Assembly: GCA_013180625.2 (NCBI GenBank)
Contig: SNVD02012908.1
Coordinates: 1-64,000, forward strand
Reading direction: 5' to 3'
From: Boswellia sacra
Taxonomy: Eukaryota; Streptophyta; Magnoliopsida; Sapindales; Burseraceae
Length of the DNA stretch: 64,000 bases
Below are positions 20,372 to 32,713 of this stretch, one piece after another. Position 1 is the first letter of the stretch; the number at the start of each line of letters is the position of its first letter. Below the pieces are notes generated by a model. That model ran no database searches. It saw only the letters and a program-made list of their open reading frames with translations, and was not told the origin of the DNA. The position numbers were made by a program, and so were the translations under genes.

Positions 20372-23280
20372 TCAGTGATGGTCCTCAATCTTCTTCAAGC
20401 CCTTCATGTCTGTAGTTTCAACCCTGCATTGACAAACCAAACATCAACAAACTTATAGCACAAATATATTTTACATTCTTTAAAATAAGTCTAAGAAATA
20501 CAAGAATTAAAGGAAAAAGAAAGGTATATTTCTTAAACAAAACAAAGATATGATGGAACATAAACAAAAGCAATATATGATGGAGCATAATGGTAAGTGT
20601 TGACAATAGAATTCAAAGATTTAAGAGACTTACGTTGTTCCAAAAAGGGCAATCTTCTGAACTTTTGTGATTTCAGAACCCGATTGATTGTCCTCGATAA
20701 ATATTGTCAAGCTGATCCAAATAATTAAATAAGGTCAACCATTAGTTTAGACATTATGATAATCACTCATAGACAATAATCAACTAACCTACGAACATTC
20801 TGAAACTTGACAAATTTTAAGACCACTGGTTTCCCCTGCACAAGGACATATAATAAATAGAATGTGCAAAAAAAGATAACCTTTTCAACAGAAAACTCAC
20901 AGTAGAAGCACAAGTGAATAGGGAATTTCTACCTTCAGATTATCTGGGGACAAGACAGCTGTGTCACTTGCAGGGAAGTCATTGACATTACTGTGATTAA
21001 CCAAACATCAAATACATAGGAAAAAGTGTCATGGATATTCCATATCAAACCTAATCAATAGAAGTCATCCCTCAAACATTACCTAAATCCCATATTTTCC
21101 CTGTTTGAGAAAAGTTTCACCATCTTGGGACCTATTAAACAACCTTAGGATTAGAATAATAGAACCACACTGACAAAGCATATGATTAAAATGAGAGCAA
21201 AGGATAAAAACTTTTGCAAACTAACCAAACTAGATCCCCGAAAAATAAAATAAAAACATAATGCTCATGACAAAAAGAGAAAGGGCAGCAGCAATATGGA
21301 TATCACCAGATTCCTTGCATGGTGATCACACACAAACATTATATATTTTCATATAATTCAAAATAAAGAAGCACCTAATTTGAAGGTGACCAGTATGCAG
21401 ACAACACCCACCCCTCTTCCTGAATAAATATGTTATTGAGATTAAGGGATGCCTCAATAATTTGTCTCTCTATCCATAGTAATGGTTCAGTAAATTTGTA
21501 ATTATTTCCTCTTTTCTTTCTTATTCCCCAAAGAGATTTCAGGCAAAAGTCTATTAAGCATTTATATCCTCTTGACTGCCGGTAATATATATTTCTTCTT
21601 TTTCTCTGCCTGCTGCACGTGGTTATTAATTTCTTTCATAAGCCACTCACATAGTAGTTCAGGTAATTACTACCAGTACATCACTGACGAAAAATATATA
21701 GACTTCTATCCCTTTAAGCTATTCGAAAACTCAGACAACCATCCAAAACTCAAGACATTGAACTAATCAAACAGTTCACGTAATTTACTCACACATACTA
21801 CACTATACTATGCTCACATGCTACTTGGAGAAGATCCAAATAACTCTTCTATCCTACAAAATAACGCATGTATAACAAGAACGGAGTTAACGGGATCAAC
21901 ATCAAGCCTTTTAATATTTTATACGCTCTTGGTTTCTTATCATAAGACCCACCCAAAAAAAAAAAAAAGTTACCAATGGTTTAAGCTCGATGTCTACACA
22001 CATTCCACAGTGCTGCATGTTTTTAATTTTTCTCTCTACCAGATTCAGAAGAGAGAGAGAACAATATAAAATTCTTTAGTCTTTTATTGCTCAGAAAGTA
22101 ATTCAGGGAAGCCCAGCATGCATATAGAAAAACATATTTCGAGAAATTGATACCTTCTTCTTCAGGTCCTTTGATGACAAAGGAATGAAGTTTAACAACT
22201 TGGGTAAAAGGAATATATATTAGAAGTTGCTCATCTGCATCACTCTCCAAATTCAAGCCGTCATCTTCTCTATAACCCTAGTTCAGAAGAAGTAAATTAT
22301 GAATTTCTGTACAATCAAACTTTCAAGCAAAGTAGACCCAAGTTAAAATGAAAAACCCTCAAACTTATTGAAGACGATAATATTCTTTCAGTGCATTGTT
22401 TAGTCACATTAAACCAGAGTTTAGAATTGAAATCAACTCCAACTCGAGATGCCAGTCTCTAAACTATTCCGAAAAAGTGGACCTCCAATCCCCCACAATT
22501 GCAAATCTCGGGTCAATTTCTTTCCGCTAGACACAGGATAATGCTTATTGATTTATTACTTGGAAAAATAAAAAAATCTACTCATTAACACTATGGCGAC
22601 TTGAGTTTCCCAAGTTATAAACAACAGTAAAAACGAACCAATATTCATATTTAATCTCATCATAACACGAAAAAATAATGAAATTAACTTAGCATTCGCT
22701 TTCTACTTTTAAAAAATAAAAACCATAAAAATATTAATATAAAAGCTCACGAGCAACCCAATTCTAAAATGTAAACCAGCAAGTTACAATTAAGAAAACA
22801 AAATTACCTGCTTAAGAGCATTGGCAAGAGAATGAGAAGTATTTTGGTTAAGGCATTCAACTCCAGACCAATCTATGAAGTCCAATAGATCAACCTGATT
22901 ATCAAAACCAATTTAACCATCTTAATTCACGCTGTTCTCAACAACCTACATATTATACTATACTATAGTTACAACAAATTACAAGCCTTTGTAATTTTCT
23001 CAATACTCCCAATTTAGAAATTAATTTTCTCAGCAACCAAACAAAAAATACACACACACGCACATAGATAATTTTTCCCACAATCAAATACCAGACAAAT
23101 AATTATAGGGGGTACCCAATTGAAAAAGGAAGAGAAGAGAATGGAAAATAAGGAATCTTTAAATTAGAGTTGAAAACCCAGCTGCTAGATTCCAAGTTCC
23201 AGGCATTAACAAACAAAGGAAGATTGAATAGTAGTTACCTGGCTTCTTTGAATTGCAGCGGCGGATTCAGCAGAAGACAT
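20372..23280 (-). CDS. PITH-domain protein (C-terminal domain of thioredoxin-like TXNL1 type)
   Basis: Eight exons join in frame on the - strand: 23239-23280 (ATG at 23280), 22808-22894, 22154-22277, 21083-21131, 20933-20990, 20789-20835, 20634-20711, 20372-20423 (TGA). They encode 178 residues. Recognisable segments are [47 protein letters not shown] and [19 protein letters not shown]. Nearly the whole protein is one PITH domain (DUF1000), which binds the proteasome in human TXNL1; here no thioredoxin domain is attached. All splice sites are GT-AG with matching phases. The length agrees with Arabidopsis At3g04780 as I recall it. Precise role in plants is not established. Confidence 0.93.
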
Positions 23281-23350
23281 GGCTTATTGATGTGGCTTGG
23301 GAGTTGAGCTGTGACTTGTGAGAGAGGAAAAGGAAAAGCAGACACCAGAT

Positions 23351-23351
<1 letters not shown>

Positions 23352-23380
<29 letters not shown>
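23352..23380. repeat. (GA)n microsatellite upstream of the PITH gene
   Basis: A GA run ~70 bp upstream of the PITH start codon, reading CT on the coding strand. It probably lies in the 5' UTR or core promoter, where CT runs are common in plants. Confidence 0.85.
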
Positions 23381-23382
<2 letters not shown>

Positions 23383-23745
23383 CGATATTAAAAAGGGATT
23401 TGGACGAACCTACGTAACGACACCGTTTCGAGGTCCCTTGGAACGCACCGTTTTCCCTGTTTGATTGCAACGCTGCGTTGTTGGGTTTGATGATAAATAA
23501 ATAAATATTCTCTGGTGTTGGGCTTTGGGTTTGGGTTGGATTTGGAGTTCTAAGAAGGTCAGCATAGCCTTTGGTTTAAGGTTTGAGCCACAGGGAACAG
23601 CCGATCATTTCTTTCACCGTCCTTTCTCTCACCTGTTTAGATCAATTCCCAAACAAATATTGTCCAATTTTTACATATAACGGCGATATTCACAGGATTT
23701 TTTAATTGAATAAAATTTTGTTTCTTTTTTTTTGTCTATTACTTA

Positions 23746-24144
23746 GAGCGCATTTATTTAGATTTTTTTATTAGGTGAAAAAGCTTTTTTAATATCAAAA
23801 GTTATTTTATAATTTTTTTTGTGTCTTTGACGGTTTCGCGAGAAGTGTTTTTCAATGATTAAAAATACTGTTTGACATCCAAAATTGAAGCTTTTAGAAA
23901 AAAAACTCTATTTGAACATTTTTAAAGTTTTGAAATATCAAATATACCCTCATTTAATTTTAAATATTTTACTTTATTTTTTATTATAACAAAACTCTAT
24001 TTTAATAAGATAATTATGATAAATGCTTTTATATTTGTCTTATCAAACAATCAATAATTTTTTTAATAAAAGCTCTATTTTTAGAAGCTTTACTTCAAAA
24101 AGATCTATTTCAATAAACTCGTAAAAGTCGAAACAAACAGATCC
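23746..24144. mobile_element. Probable Tourist-like MITE
   Basis: About 400 bp, AT-rich, with imperfect terminal inverted repeats (left GAGCGCATTTATTTAGA; right end reversed GGATCTGTTTGTTTCGA). TTA flanks both ends (23743-23745 and 24145-24147). No coding capacity. Confidence 0.5.
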
Positions 24145-24147
24145 TTA

Positions 24148-24966
24148 GTTAAATTTAATCTTAATAAAACAATATTTTTTCAAATAAGTTTTAGGCGATG
24201 TTAAATGTAACATTGTCAAGTTCTTGAGCTATCACAACTAATTGCTCATCAGCATAGAAACTTCAAGCTTTTTTAAAAATGTTGATTTAACAACTTATTT
24301 TAAATAGTGCATTCAGCGTTGATGTTAAATATAAACTAAATAAAAAAAATCTATTTAAACTTGAAAGCGAAATAAAAATGACTTAAAGGGCACGTTTAAA
24401 AAATAAATCTAACACTAAAAATTTGAAGATCATGACTTTATCTAATGAACCACTATTTTTTTTTTGTTGGACAATAATACTATAAATGTCAATACTTTGT
24501 CACATACCTTTTGATTTGTTGGTGTTAGCGCTCGATATATGTTAATTTATTAGATATTAATATTCCATAGTAGAAAAAGCATTTGCCAATTTATCGATAT
24601 GTTGAACACATCATAACATTTTGAATTTTTTATGTCTAGCCTATTTCTCAGAGCTCCTTTTAGTTTTGCTGTATTATTGGTGTATGGAATTTGCACTAAC
24701 TAGAACAGAATATGTGTGACTGAGAGGGTAGATGGCCAAAATGGGCTTCCATGAGATTTCCTGATTGACCTCGATATGGCTTTTGGTTTTGGAGGAGCTT
24801 TGAATTGCACCTATCACAATGAAAGAACAAATGCTGAGTTTTCCACCGGTGTAAAACTTGCCATGTGGCGATGGTCGTTGGGGATCCAGATTGTGCCAAG
24901 GGTAATTGGGATTTCCTTCTCCTAATTTTTTGATTCTGTGGGATTCTATGGGTAGCAACATCTGTC
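24148..24966. other. Intergenic, no confident gene
   Basis: AT-rich up to about 24650. The more balanced part (24670-24966) has open frames on the - strand, continuing on the far side of the hAT element, but no family can be recognised. It may be a decayed gene or TE piece. Confidence 0.4.
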
Positions 24967-24974
24967 GTGCGAAG

Positions 24975-25538
24975 TAGGCTTGGGCATTTGCCCCGCCTCC
25001 ACCATTGATCCGGTTGGACCCGGTCCACCCGGATCACTGTAAGGGGCGGGTACGGGGCTGCATAGAGTCTGCCCCGTCCGGGACGGGTCCGGGGCCGGGT
25101 CTTGCATCTAGACCCGTTTGACCCGCCCTGCCCCGCAAGTTAAGGGTAGAAATGAAAAAATTCAAAATATAGGGACTTAAAGAATTTCAGGGGGTTATTT
25201 TGTTAAATTTTAATATATAAGAACTTTCAGGATATATTTATTTTTTATTTATTTTTGGATTTTTTGGCCGTGACGTAAGCATGTTGATGATGTTGTATGA
25301 AATTATGAATGGACTTAAAGAAAATATTACGGGTGATGGGATTAAAAAATATAAATATTATGGGGTATAAATGAAATTTTGCGGGGCGGGGCGGGTATGG
25401 ATCTGTCCAATTTTTTTTGCCCCACCCCGCCCCGCAACGGGGCAATGGGGCGGGGCGGGGCAGAAAAAAAGTGAGACGGGGCGGGGCTAGATACTTGCTG
25501 CCTCGTACCCGCTCCGCCCCGCCCCGGTACCAAGCCTA
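24975..25538. mobile_element. Non-autonomous hAT-type element, GC-rich ends
   Basis: Terminal inverted repeat TAGGCTTGG at the left and CCAAGCCTA at the right, flanked by a perfect 8 bp target duplication GTGCGAAG (24967-24974 and 25539-25546). Eight-bp duplications mark the hAT superfamily. Both subterminal regions are packed with GGGGCGGGGC-type strings and can pair with each other, while the middle is AT-rich. No transposase. The short ORFs here are by-products of this composition. Confidence 0.85.
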
Positions 25539-25546
25539 GTGCGAAG

Positions 25547-26825
25547 TCTTCCATGGACTAATTCATAGAGATCCCAAGCCCCATTTCTCCCTATTAGAAC
25601 TTAACACTTCCAAATCTCCTAGAGCAATTGTGGTCATTTGGCCTCGTAGAAGGTGCTTTTGGTATTTGCAGGGCATGGTAGTATTTTTTCTATCTATATT
25701 AAAACTTCTATAAATACATATTTAATAAATTAATCATTTTGATTAAATTATAAAATCTTTTGTTTCAAATTTATGTCTATGAATTAAATTAATAAATTTG
25801 TTAAACATATAGGATAATAAAATTTCTTTTTTTCACATTCTTGAAGGTCCAATGAAAATATAAATTAATAACTGATCAAATATATATTATAAATAACATA
25901 AAAATTTATAATATTAAGATGATTTTTTTAACAACTTCTAGTTTCTTAATTCCACTCTTTTTAAAAATATGCATATAAAATTTTTTTTTATTTCTTCTTT
26001 CTATCTAAATTAACTCAACTCATCTTTAATTTTTTTGCAAAGTATGCATCTTATATATATTCATATTGTAGCAAGGATCGTTATGTAAGCTTACTATTAC
26101 TCGAATGGTCTTTTATGAAAAATTTTTGCTAAAACATAATTATCATTTGGATTATGATCATCAATTGACATATTCATTCAATAATCTCTAATAGACGATT
26201 CTATCACTACATCATTTTCACTGAGATAATATCAAAATATGCTTAGTATCAATTGCATTTTTAAAACTTCTAAGTAAAAATAACTTCATGTAATCCATTA
26301 ACTTTTGACAGATTAATCTATTGTTTTTATTTATAATTTATACATAAATCTTGATAAAAAATAAATTACACATAATTAAAACATAAAATTTTTTAAATTA
26401 ATAATTATTTATTTATCACTAAATAAATAATCGTGATAAAATAATAATTGTTTATAATTCTAATTTTATTAATTCATCGAGATCTCACGTGTACTCCGGA
26501 AAACTCCATTTTTAGACATAAACAAGCTTAGAACTCCTAGAACCCCTCTTGAGTTTGAGTTGTAAGGCAGTGGGAGGTTTGGGAAGATGGAGTGGGTTGG
26601 GCTGGAGAGGCCATAAAAAGATCAAGTACCAAAACAACCAATAAAAAATTAGCCTTTCACATCCACAGCCTCAAGTCTCTCTCCTCTCCTATTCTTCTTA
26701 AAAAAATAAATTAAAAACAAGACAAGTCCAATCCAACCTTCCACTTCTCATCCAACAACCCCCAAAACACACACTCCTCTCATTTCTCTCCTCCGCAACC
26801 ACCACCGTCACCACCACCGACCAAA
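25547..26825. other. Intergenic and RPI promoter / 5' UTR
   Basis: AT-rich sequence with no gene. The last ~150 bp before the RPI start codon are rich in C, A and CT strings (CTCTCCTCTC, ACCACCACCG), typical of a plant 5' UTR. Confidence 0.5.
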
Positions 26826-27662
26826 ATGGCCTCCTTATCCCTTCTCTCCTCTCTCCACCACCATTCTCCGTCCTCCCACCTTCTCCTACGCCGCCCTTCT
26901 AGACCACTCAAACTACGCACCTCGCTCACCTCCATCAGAGCGCAAGCCGTCCCCGCTCTCACCCAGGACGACTTGAAGAAACTCGCCGCCGACAAAGCCG
27001 TGGACTACGTCAAATCCGGCATGGTCCTCGGCCTCGGCACTGGCTCCACCGCCGCTTTTGTAGTTGATAAACTCGGACTCCTCCTCAAAACCGGCCAGTT
27101 GACTAACATCATCGGAATCCCAACCTCAAAACGCACCGAAGAGCAAGCAAGGTCCCTCAACATTCCACTCACCACGCTAGACGAACACCCAGTTCTCGAC
27201 TTGGCCATCGACGGAGCCGACGAGGTTGATCCCGACCTCAACCTTGTGAAGGGTCGGGGTGGCGCGCTTTTGCGTGAGAAGATGGTGGAAGCGGCCTCGA
27301 AGAGCTTCGTGGTGGTCGCTGATGAGACGAAGCTGGTGAGTGGACTTGGCGGGAGCAAGCTGGCAATGCCGGTTGAAGTAGTTCAGTTCTGTTGGAAGTA
27401 CAACTTGGATAGGCTTCAGGACTTGTTTAAGGAGCTGGGTTGTGAAGCGAAGCTGAGAGTGCATGAGGACGGGAAGCCTTATGTGACTGATAACTTTAAC
27501 TACATTGTCGATTTGTACTTTGAAACGCCAATTAAAGATGGGATTTCGGCCGGGAAGGAGATCTCCAAACTTGAAGGGGTGGTGGAACATGGCTTGTTTT
27601 TGGATATGGCAACGGCTGTGATTATTGCTGGCAAGACTGGAGTTGAAGTGACGACTAAGTGA
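26826..27662 (+). CDS. RPI3: Ribose-5-phosphate isomerase A, chloroplast-targeted
   Basis: Interconverts ribose-5-phosphate and ribulose-5-phosphate in the Calvin cycle and pentose phosphate pathway. The gene is intronless with 278 codons. Residues 1-40 are rich in Ser, Leu, Pro and Arg, without acidic residues, as in a plastid transit peptide. The RpiA fold follows: phosphate-binding GLGTGSTAAFVVDKLG (about 69-84), the catalytic DGADEVDPDLNLVKGRGGAL (about 128-147), and LREKMVE with the general-base Glu just after it, then VVVADETKLV. The first third of the gene is much richer in C and G than its surroundings. It lies divergently from the PITH gene. Symbol by analogy with Arabidopsis At3g04790. 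Confidence 0.95.
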   Translation: MASLSLLSSLHHHSPSSHLLLRRPSRPLKLRTSLTSIRAQAVPALTQDDLKKLAADKAVDYVKSGMVLGLGTGSTAAFVVDKLGLLLKTGQLTNIIGIPTSKRTEEQARSLNIPLTTLDEHPVLDLAIDGADEVDPDLNLVKGRGGALLREKMVEAASKSFVVVADETKLVSGLGGSKLAMPVEVVQFCWKYNLDRLQDLFKELGCEAKLRVHEDGKPYVTDNFNYIVDLYFETPIKDGISAGKEISKLEGVVEHGLFLDMATAVIIAGKTGVEVTTK

Positions 27663-28276
27663 TTGGTAGTGATGGTGATGGTGAGGAATTTAATCGCTCT
27701 CAGTGGTTTTATTTCTCCTTCTTGTTGTTGTTTAGTATTCTAGTTCTGATCATGAGTTTGGGAATTTCTTTTTTAGTTTAATGGGTTAGAATGAGAAGTT
27801 GGATTCTTGTCGAAAATTTTGTATCTTGATGCTTTAAATTGGGAAAACAAAATTGTGAAATAATTGAAATAAAATGTTTTATGCCTCATGGCTGAGATGA
27901 TGAGAAAGACCATTTTTGTTTGAGTTTGCTTTCTTCTTGTTTTATTTAGTGTTAGCTACGTTATATGTGTAATGTGGAAATCAGTTTATTCTTTTGATTA
28001 ACATTTACTTGCTTAATTATCATTGATCTGTGTATGCATTTTGTATCACAAAGGATGATAATAGAATGTTAGATAGTGCATGACTCGAGCTCGGTCATAT
28101 ATCATAAACAAAAATCATATATACTCAAACCATTTATTATATGACGCTTCTGTATCCAACAATAATCCTCCATCTAGGTCTGTGTCGATTTATTTATACA
28201 AACTGAATTCATAGAAGAATTAAAACATAATCACCAAATGAATATAGCCAAGTAGGATAAAGTTTCAATGATGAAA

Positions 28277-28403
28277 CTAGAGTTTGGCAATGCCTAGATC
28301 TCGATATAGATCCATCAGTTGGTATCCTACTTCCTCAGAGCCATAACCATGGACATCACCAATATTGTCATCCAATGGAATTTTCCTGGTAGAAATGAGG
28401 TAG
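28277..28403 (-). other. Orphan exon candidate
   Basis: On the - strand a strong acceptor (pyrimidine tract, then CTTTCAG) precedes a 41-codon open stretch containing PLDDNIGDVHGYGSEEVGYQ and ending LYRDLGIAKL with a TAG stop. I cannot assign a family or find partner exons. It may be a leftover exon of a lost gene, or chance. Confidence 0.3.
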
Positions 28404-28656
28404 CTGAAAGCGGGAGAAAGCAGAAGGCATCAGAATTTGATCATTTGATAAGATTTGATAAAAGAAAATCTAAGAAATTTACTACGTCTCGTTTGCCCTC
28501 TATCTCACCTTGACTCCCACCATCCGTACTTGTTTGTTCACTTGAAATTGTAATTCCACGATTTGCACAGTCAGACCCCAGAGTACCTTTTTTTTAAAAT
28601 AAAACAAATAATTGTTTCCCAAATTAGTTTTTTTTTTATTTGATACTGTTGAGTTA

Positions 28657-29627
28657 TTACATTTGTTTATAAAATATCATGTTGGGGTTCTTACAATTGC
28701 TGTAGCATGGATAGTAGGATGTGTTGAGAAGATTATAGAACCCAGACTTGCATTCACATGTGTGTTTATATGGTGATGACTTTTTGCATGTACCTTCTCC
28801 ACAGTAGATCCAGTTGCAAGCTATATAAGCACAAATTGAAAAATAGATAAATAAATGAATTGAAGATTGGGAATACAGGATGTAAAAACATTGAAAACAA
28901 TGGTAATTGATAAGAGATGTTTGTATGTTGGCCTTACGATCAAAGGTGGAGATATCACAAGGAACTTCTTTCTCTGGAACTGGTGGGGGAGCTGGCTGGC
29001 AGGAACCATAGTTAAGAGTACCTGGAAAAAACAAAGAAAACAAGAATCAATATTAATTCTTCTTCCGGTAAAATTTCTTCCGGTAAAATTACAAATTTTC
29101 TTTATGATATAGGCAAATAACTTTTTGTTCTGTAAATATCTGACTAGAAACCTCCTAGAGTTAATTGTTATATGATATTATAATGTGAAGATATCATTAT
29201 TGTCATAAATAACCGTTTTCTTGGTCGTTTTGTCTTTCATCTTTCTTTTTGTTATCTTCTTTCTCAAAATATTTGCTGGTTATGTTCCGACACCCATGTT
29301 TTCCTTCTGACTGTTGCTGGTCAGCGGATAAATATGTTGCCATGGCAAAGTCACTTTCCATATAATTAGAAGACATTAAGCACAAGAAAGAGCTGACAGT
29401 TTGGAACTATGCAGGGTAGGAACAATAGATCGTCGTCGTCGTCATCATCCACAGTTCTTCTCCAACCAGGTTCGCATTCGCACATGTAATTGAGTCCGTA
29501 AGTGGTGTTTACTTTGCATGTCCCCTTTCCACAGTCCACTTCTTCACACCCCTTCTCTGTAATTCAAAAAACAGCAATTATATTTACATGTAACCTCTTT
29601 ATACATGTATATCAGACACAGACTCCC

Positions 29628-29674
<47 letters not shown>

Positions 29675-29786
29675 TACCTAAGAAAGGAGAATGAGCAGGA
29701 GACAAATCATCAAATTTTCCAAGAGCAGTTATTGGTAACAAAACTACAACTGCAGCTAGAAAAGCCATGTCCTTGAAGGAAGCCAT
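28657..29786 (-). CDS. Secreted protein with two EGF-like modules
   Basis: Four exons join in frame on the - strand: 29678-29786 (ATG at 29786), 29398-29556, 28938-29021, 28657-28820 (TAA), giving 171 residues. A signal peptide is clear at the start (MAFLAAVVVLLPITALG). Two cysteine-rich modules follow: CEEVDCGKGTC...YMCECEPGW and CNWIYCGEGTC...HTCECKSGFYN, joined by a proline-rich stretch (PAPPPVPEKE). An acidic run of Asp residues lies between them. Such small EGF-like proteins exist in plants, often annotated as slit- or delta-like, with unknown function. The first donor is GTACAT and the second GTCAGC, weaker than consensus. An in-frame GTG lies four codons before the chosen ATG. Confidence 0.8.
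29631..29672. repeat. (GA)n microsatellite in the first intron of the EGF-like gene
   Basis: An uninterrupted GA run of about 42 bases, six bases from the intron-1 donor site (donor GTACAT at 29677 on the - strand). Confidence 0.9.
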
Positions 29787-32402
29787 ATGTTCTTTCACTA
29801 AGATAGGAAACAGAAAATTTTGTGAAGAGAGTCTTCATATTAATCTATATATACACACATATAGGACTACCAAGATTGAAGCTCTAACAGAAATAGTCTT
29901 AATTTCAAATATCAAAAATAAATAAACTTTGATTAATAGAAGCTTCTGCAGACTTGAGCAATCAATTCAACGGACTTTAAAAAAAAAAATCTTTTTTTGA
30001 AAATTTTCATTGTTTAATATTTTTACTGTAGTTTGAATACGTCAATCAATTATTCATCTTCTTTGTGTAATCATTTTAATCTCCTCTGTCATAATGTGTC
30101 TGTGATCAAAGATGCCGTCTCATTCAGATCATATTACGATGACAACTTTTCCCCTTCAATATTCATTCAATCTACTCAATTTTCTTTAATCTTTTGCAAG
30201 TCGAGAAGGGAATAGTTTGGAAAATGGGTCGAATGCAGTGTCAGCATATCATAAAATGATAACGGCCTTAGTCTGCATGCTATAGAAGTTTGCTAATTTG
30301 TGAAAATGGTTGAAGAGGCAATTGCCATGTGGGACAAAAAAATTTCTCCTCTTGTGTTCATGCACCCACTCTGAGGTTACTATCTATCAATATTTAAAAT
30401 GTTACCGTGCAACGCAAGGTTTAATGTTTTTGTTTTCAGGTCCAATTTCTCCTGCATTAAACAAGTATTTTCTTGAATTAGACAAGAATACTTCCACGAT
30501 AAGTAATTCGATAGTCAATTACTTGAATTTGATGTTCTTCCTGAAAACACTATTGGCTAACAGATATCTCTGGAATAACTCCTGCAGATTATATATGAAT
30601 GCGAATGATTTGCATGTAATTGTACCATTCAAAATTAGTCTGGACTCAAGGATGCATTGTAGTTGATATCAAACAACCTTTGCTCTGTGTCCGAGGGAAT
30701 TGCACCAGAAAATCAAAAGTGCTTCTTACAGGTCTTAAGCCACTTTGAACAGAACTGGTAGTCAGCAAAAGCAAAGATTTGACTAGAAAATCAAAGATGA
30801 TGATGAGGTTCTAGATAAGTGAAAATAATTTTACTTAAATTACATTAGCCCTACCAAGTCAACATTACACCATGGTGGAGTTAAAATAATCATCGCCATA
30901 AAAGCAGCAGCTTCGTGGAGAAGTGTTTGTTAAAGGTTGAAGGAACAAGTCAAAACGAGGCAAATGTTAGAAACAAAATATAAAATAAAATAACTATGAG
31001 AAAGGGTAGGTGAAACTCACAAATATGTTCAAATTCGGCGTATCTATATATATTTGACTTATAAAAAGAGTAAGCATCTGATGAATTTGATATGTGTTGT
31101 ATGAAATAGTATTTTGTGCAAGCAAATTTAATTCTGGAACCCACAATCACACAGTGATACCATCCTATTAGGACTGGAGTTCATTTTGATTCTTAGCAAT
31201 CAACCCACAGAATAGCCACTCGAATTGTTGAGTCCATCTGGGTATCTTTGTGATTGTTTTATATTTAATTGATTTTGATAACATCGAAAGGGTTTTGAAA
31301 TAGTTAAAATACTGTTCTTCCATCTTTGTTCTAGTTTTTGGCTAAAATAGGAGGGGAAAAAGGGGTAATTTTATTAACCTCATTATTTTTGCTTTAAAAT
31401 CTAAGGTTTTCCTTCTCTTTCACAAGAAGAGAATTGAAAAAGGGCTAACTTGCTTCATCATTTTAAATGTCTGTTAGATTTAACAGTTAACTTCATTCGA
31501 AATATTGTTGGCCTTTCCTGCTAAAGAGTTAAAACGGTAGATGAGCTTAATCATAATTATAAAATCAGGGTATCTCTTTTTTGAAGGCAAAGTTTTGAGG
31601 ACTTTTGGTTAAAATAAACATTTTTAACAGTTAAAAGAAAGAATTGAGCCAAGTACTCTATAAGGAAGCACTGTGATCAAAGTCATCGTCAGGTAAATGT
31701 GAATTCAACAGTTGCTCATATGTTGAAGCATTCCTTGGTGAATGGCTTTGGTAAGGATATAAGAAACTTGTAATTTCGGTGTTCCTTCAACTTCATCGAA
31801 GTTGTTGACTACATGGGTTTTTAACTTATTTTCCACAATAATTTTCATCCATGACTTGATAGAAAATCTTTTTTTTTTTTTTGGTTGGAGACAAGTTGGG
31901 TCATTATAGAAACCAAAAATAAAAAAATCGCTAAGCAAGAAGTTAGGTGATTCCTTCAGAATGGTGGAATGAGTAATAATAATCAAATTTCAGTGATAAG
32001 AAGAGATCAAAGCCATAGACTATAAAAAATGAAGACTTTTAAGATTATGGAAATTAATTTCCTCTAATAAATTAAAAGAAATTAAAACTAGTCTAGCCAT
32101 GGTCCATGGAGCAGGTAGTTATACAACGCCAAAACTTTCAAATTGCATGATCTTTCATTTTACAATTCAGAGGTGCCGTGACTTCTGTGGCATTTGTTTA
32201 CCTTTGATAAACATGCAAAACTATATTCATACAACTATATTCATATTTAGTGTGAAGGTGTACTATATATATGCCCTTCCACAAAAAATAAAATAAAAAA
32301 ATAAAGTGAAATTTACTAAATCACCGATGACTCAAATTACTATTCAAGACAACATAATTTTTGAAGGCACCTTAATGCACCCTAAGCTCACTTCAAGGCA
32401 AC
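29787..32402. other. Intergenic, no confident gene
   Basis: Open frames such as 30310-30666 (+) and 31705-31986 (-) have no recognisable motif. The latter ends in a string (SYILTKAIHQGMLQHMSNC) faintly like the C-terminus of a copia RNase H, but too weak to call. Confidence 0.4.
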
Positions 32403-32471
32403 ACCTTAACCCTTCGGTCACCTCTTCGTCTTCGAAGACCTTAACCCTTCGGTCACCTCTTCGTCTTCGAA
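32403..32471. repeat. Two tandem 35 bp units
   Basis: Unit beginning ACCTTAACCCTTCGGTCACC, repeated exactly with a 35 bp period. Confidence 0.85.
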
Positions 32472-32511
32472 TCTTTCCACAGACTAATCTTATTTGCCAA
32501 ATTTATAAAAC

Positions 32512-32713
32512 CTCAACTTGACCCAATAGCTCCACAAGTCTAAAACAACTTAAAGCACGACTACTTGCTCATAATAACGGGAGATAACATGCGTTGATGC
32601 AAGTAGTTGTATCTCAACTTGACCCAATAGCTCCACAAGTCTAAAACAACTTAAAGCACGACTACTTGCTCATAATAATGGGAGATAACATGCGTTGATG
32701 CAAGTAGTTGTAT
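32512..32713. repeat. Two tandem 101 bp units
   Basis: Unit begins CTCAACTTGACCCAATAGCT. The two copies differ at only one visible base (AACGGG against AATGGG), so the duplication is recent. It starts 41 bp after the 35 bp tandem pair. Confidence 0.9.

Noticed and set aside
25245..25554. ORFs with PPRP-like residues on the - strand
   Set aside because: They come from the GC-rich ends of the hAT-type element and have no protein features.
27005..27590. Two - strand ORFs opposite RPI
   Set aside because: Shadows of the well-supported RPI coding strand.
31705..31986. Possible copia RNase H C-terminus (SYILTKAIHQ)
   Set aside because: Only a few residues resemble the family and no flanking TE features were found.
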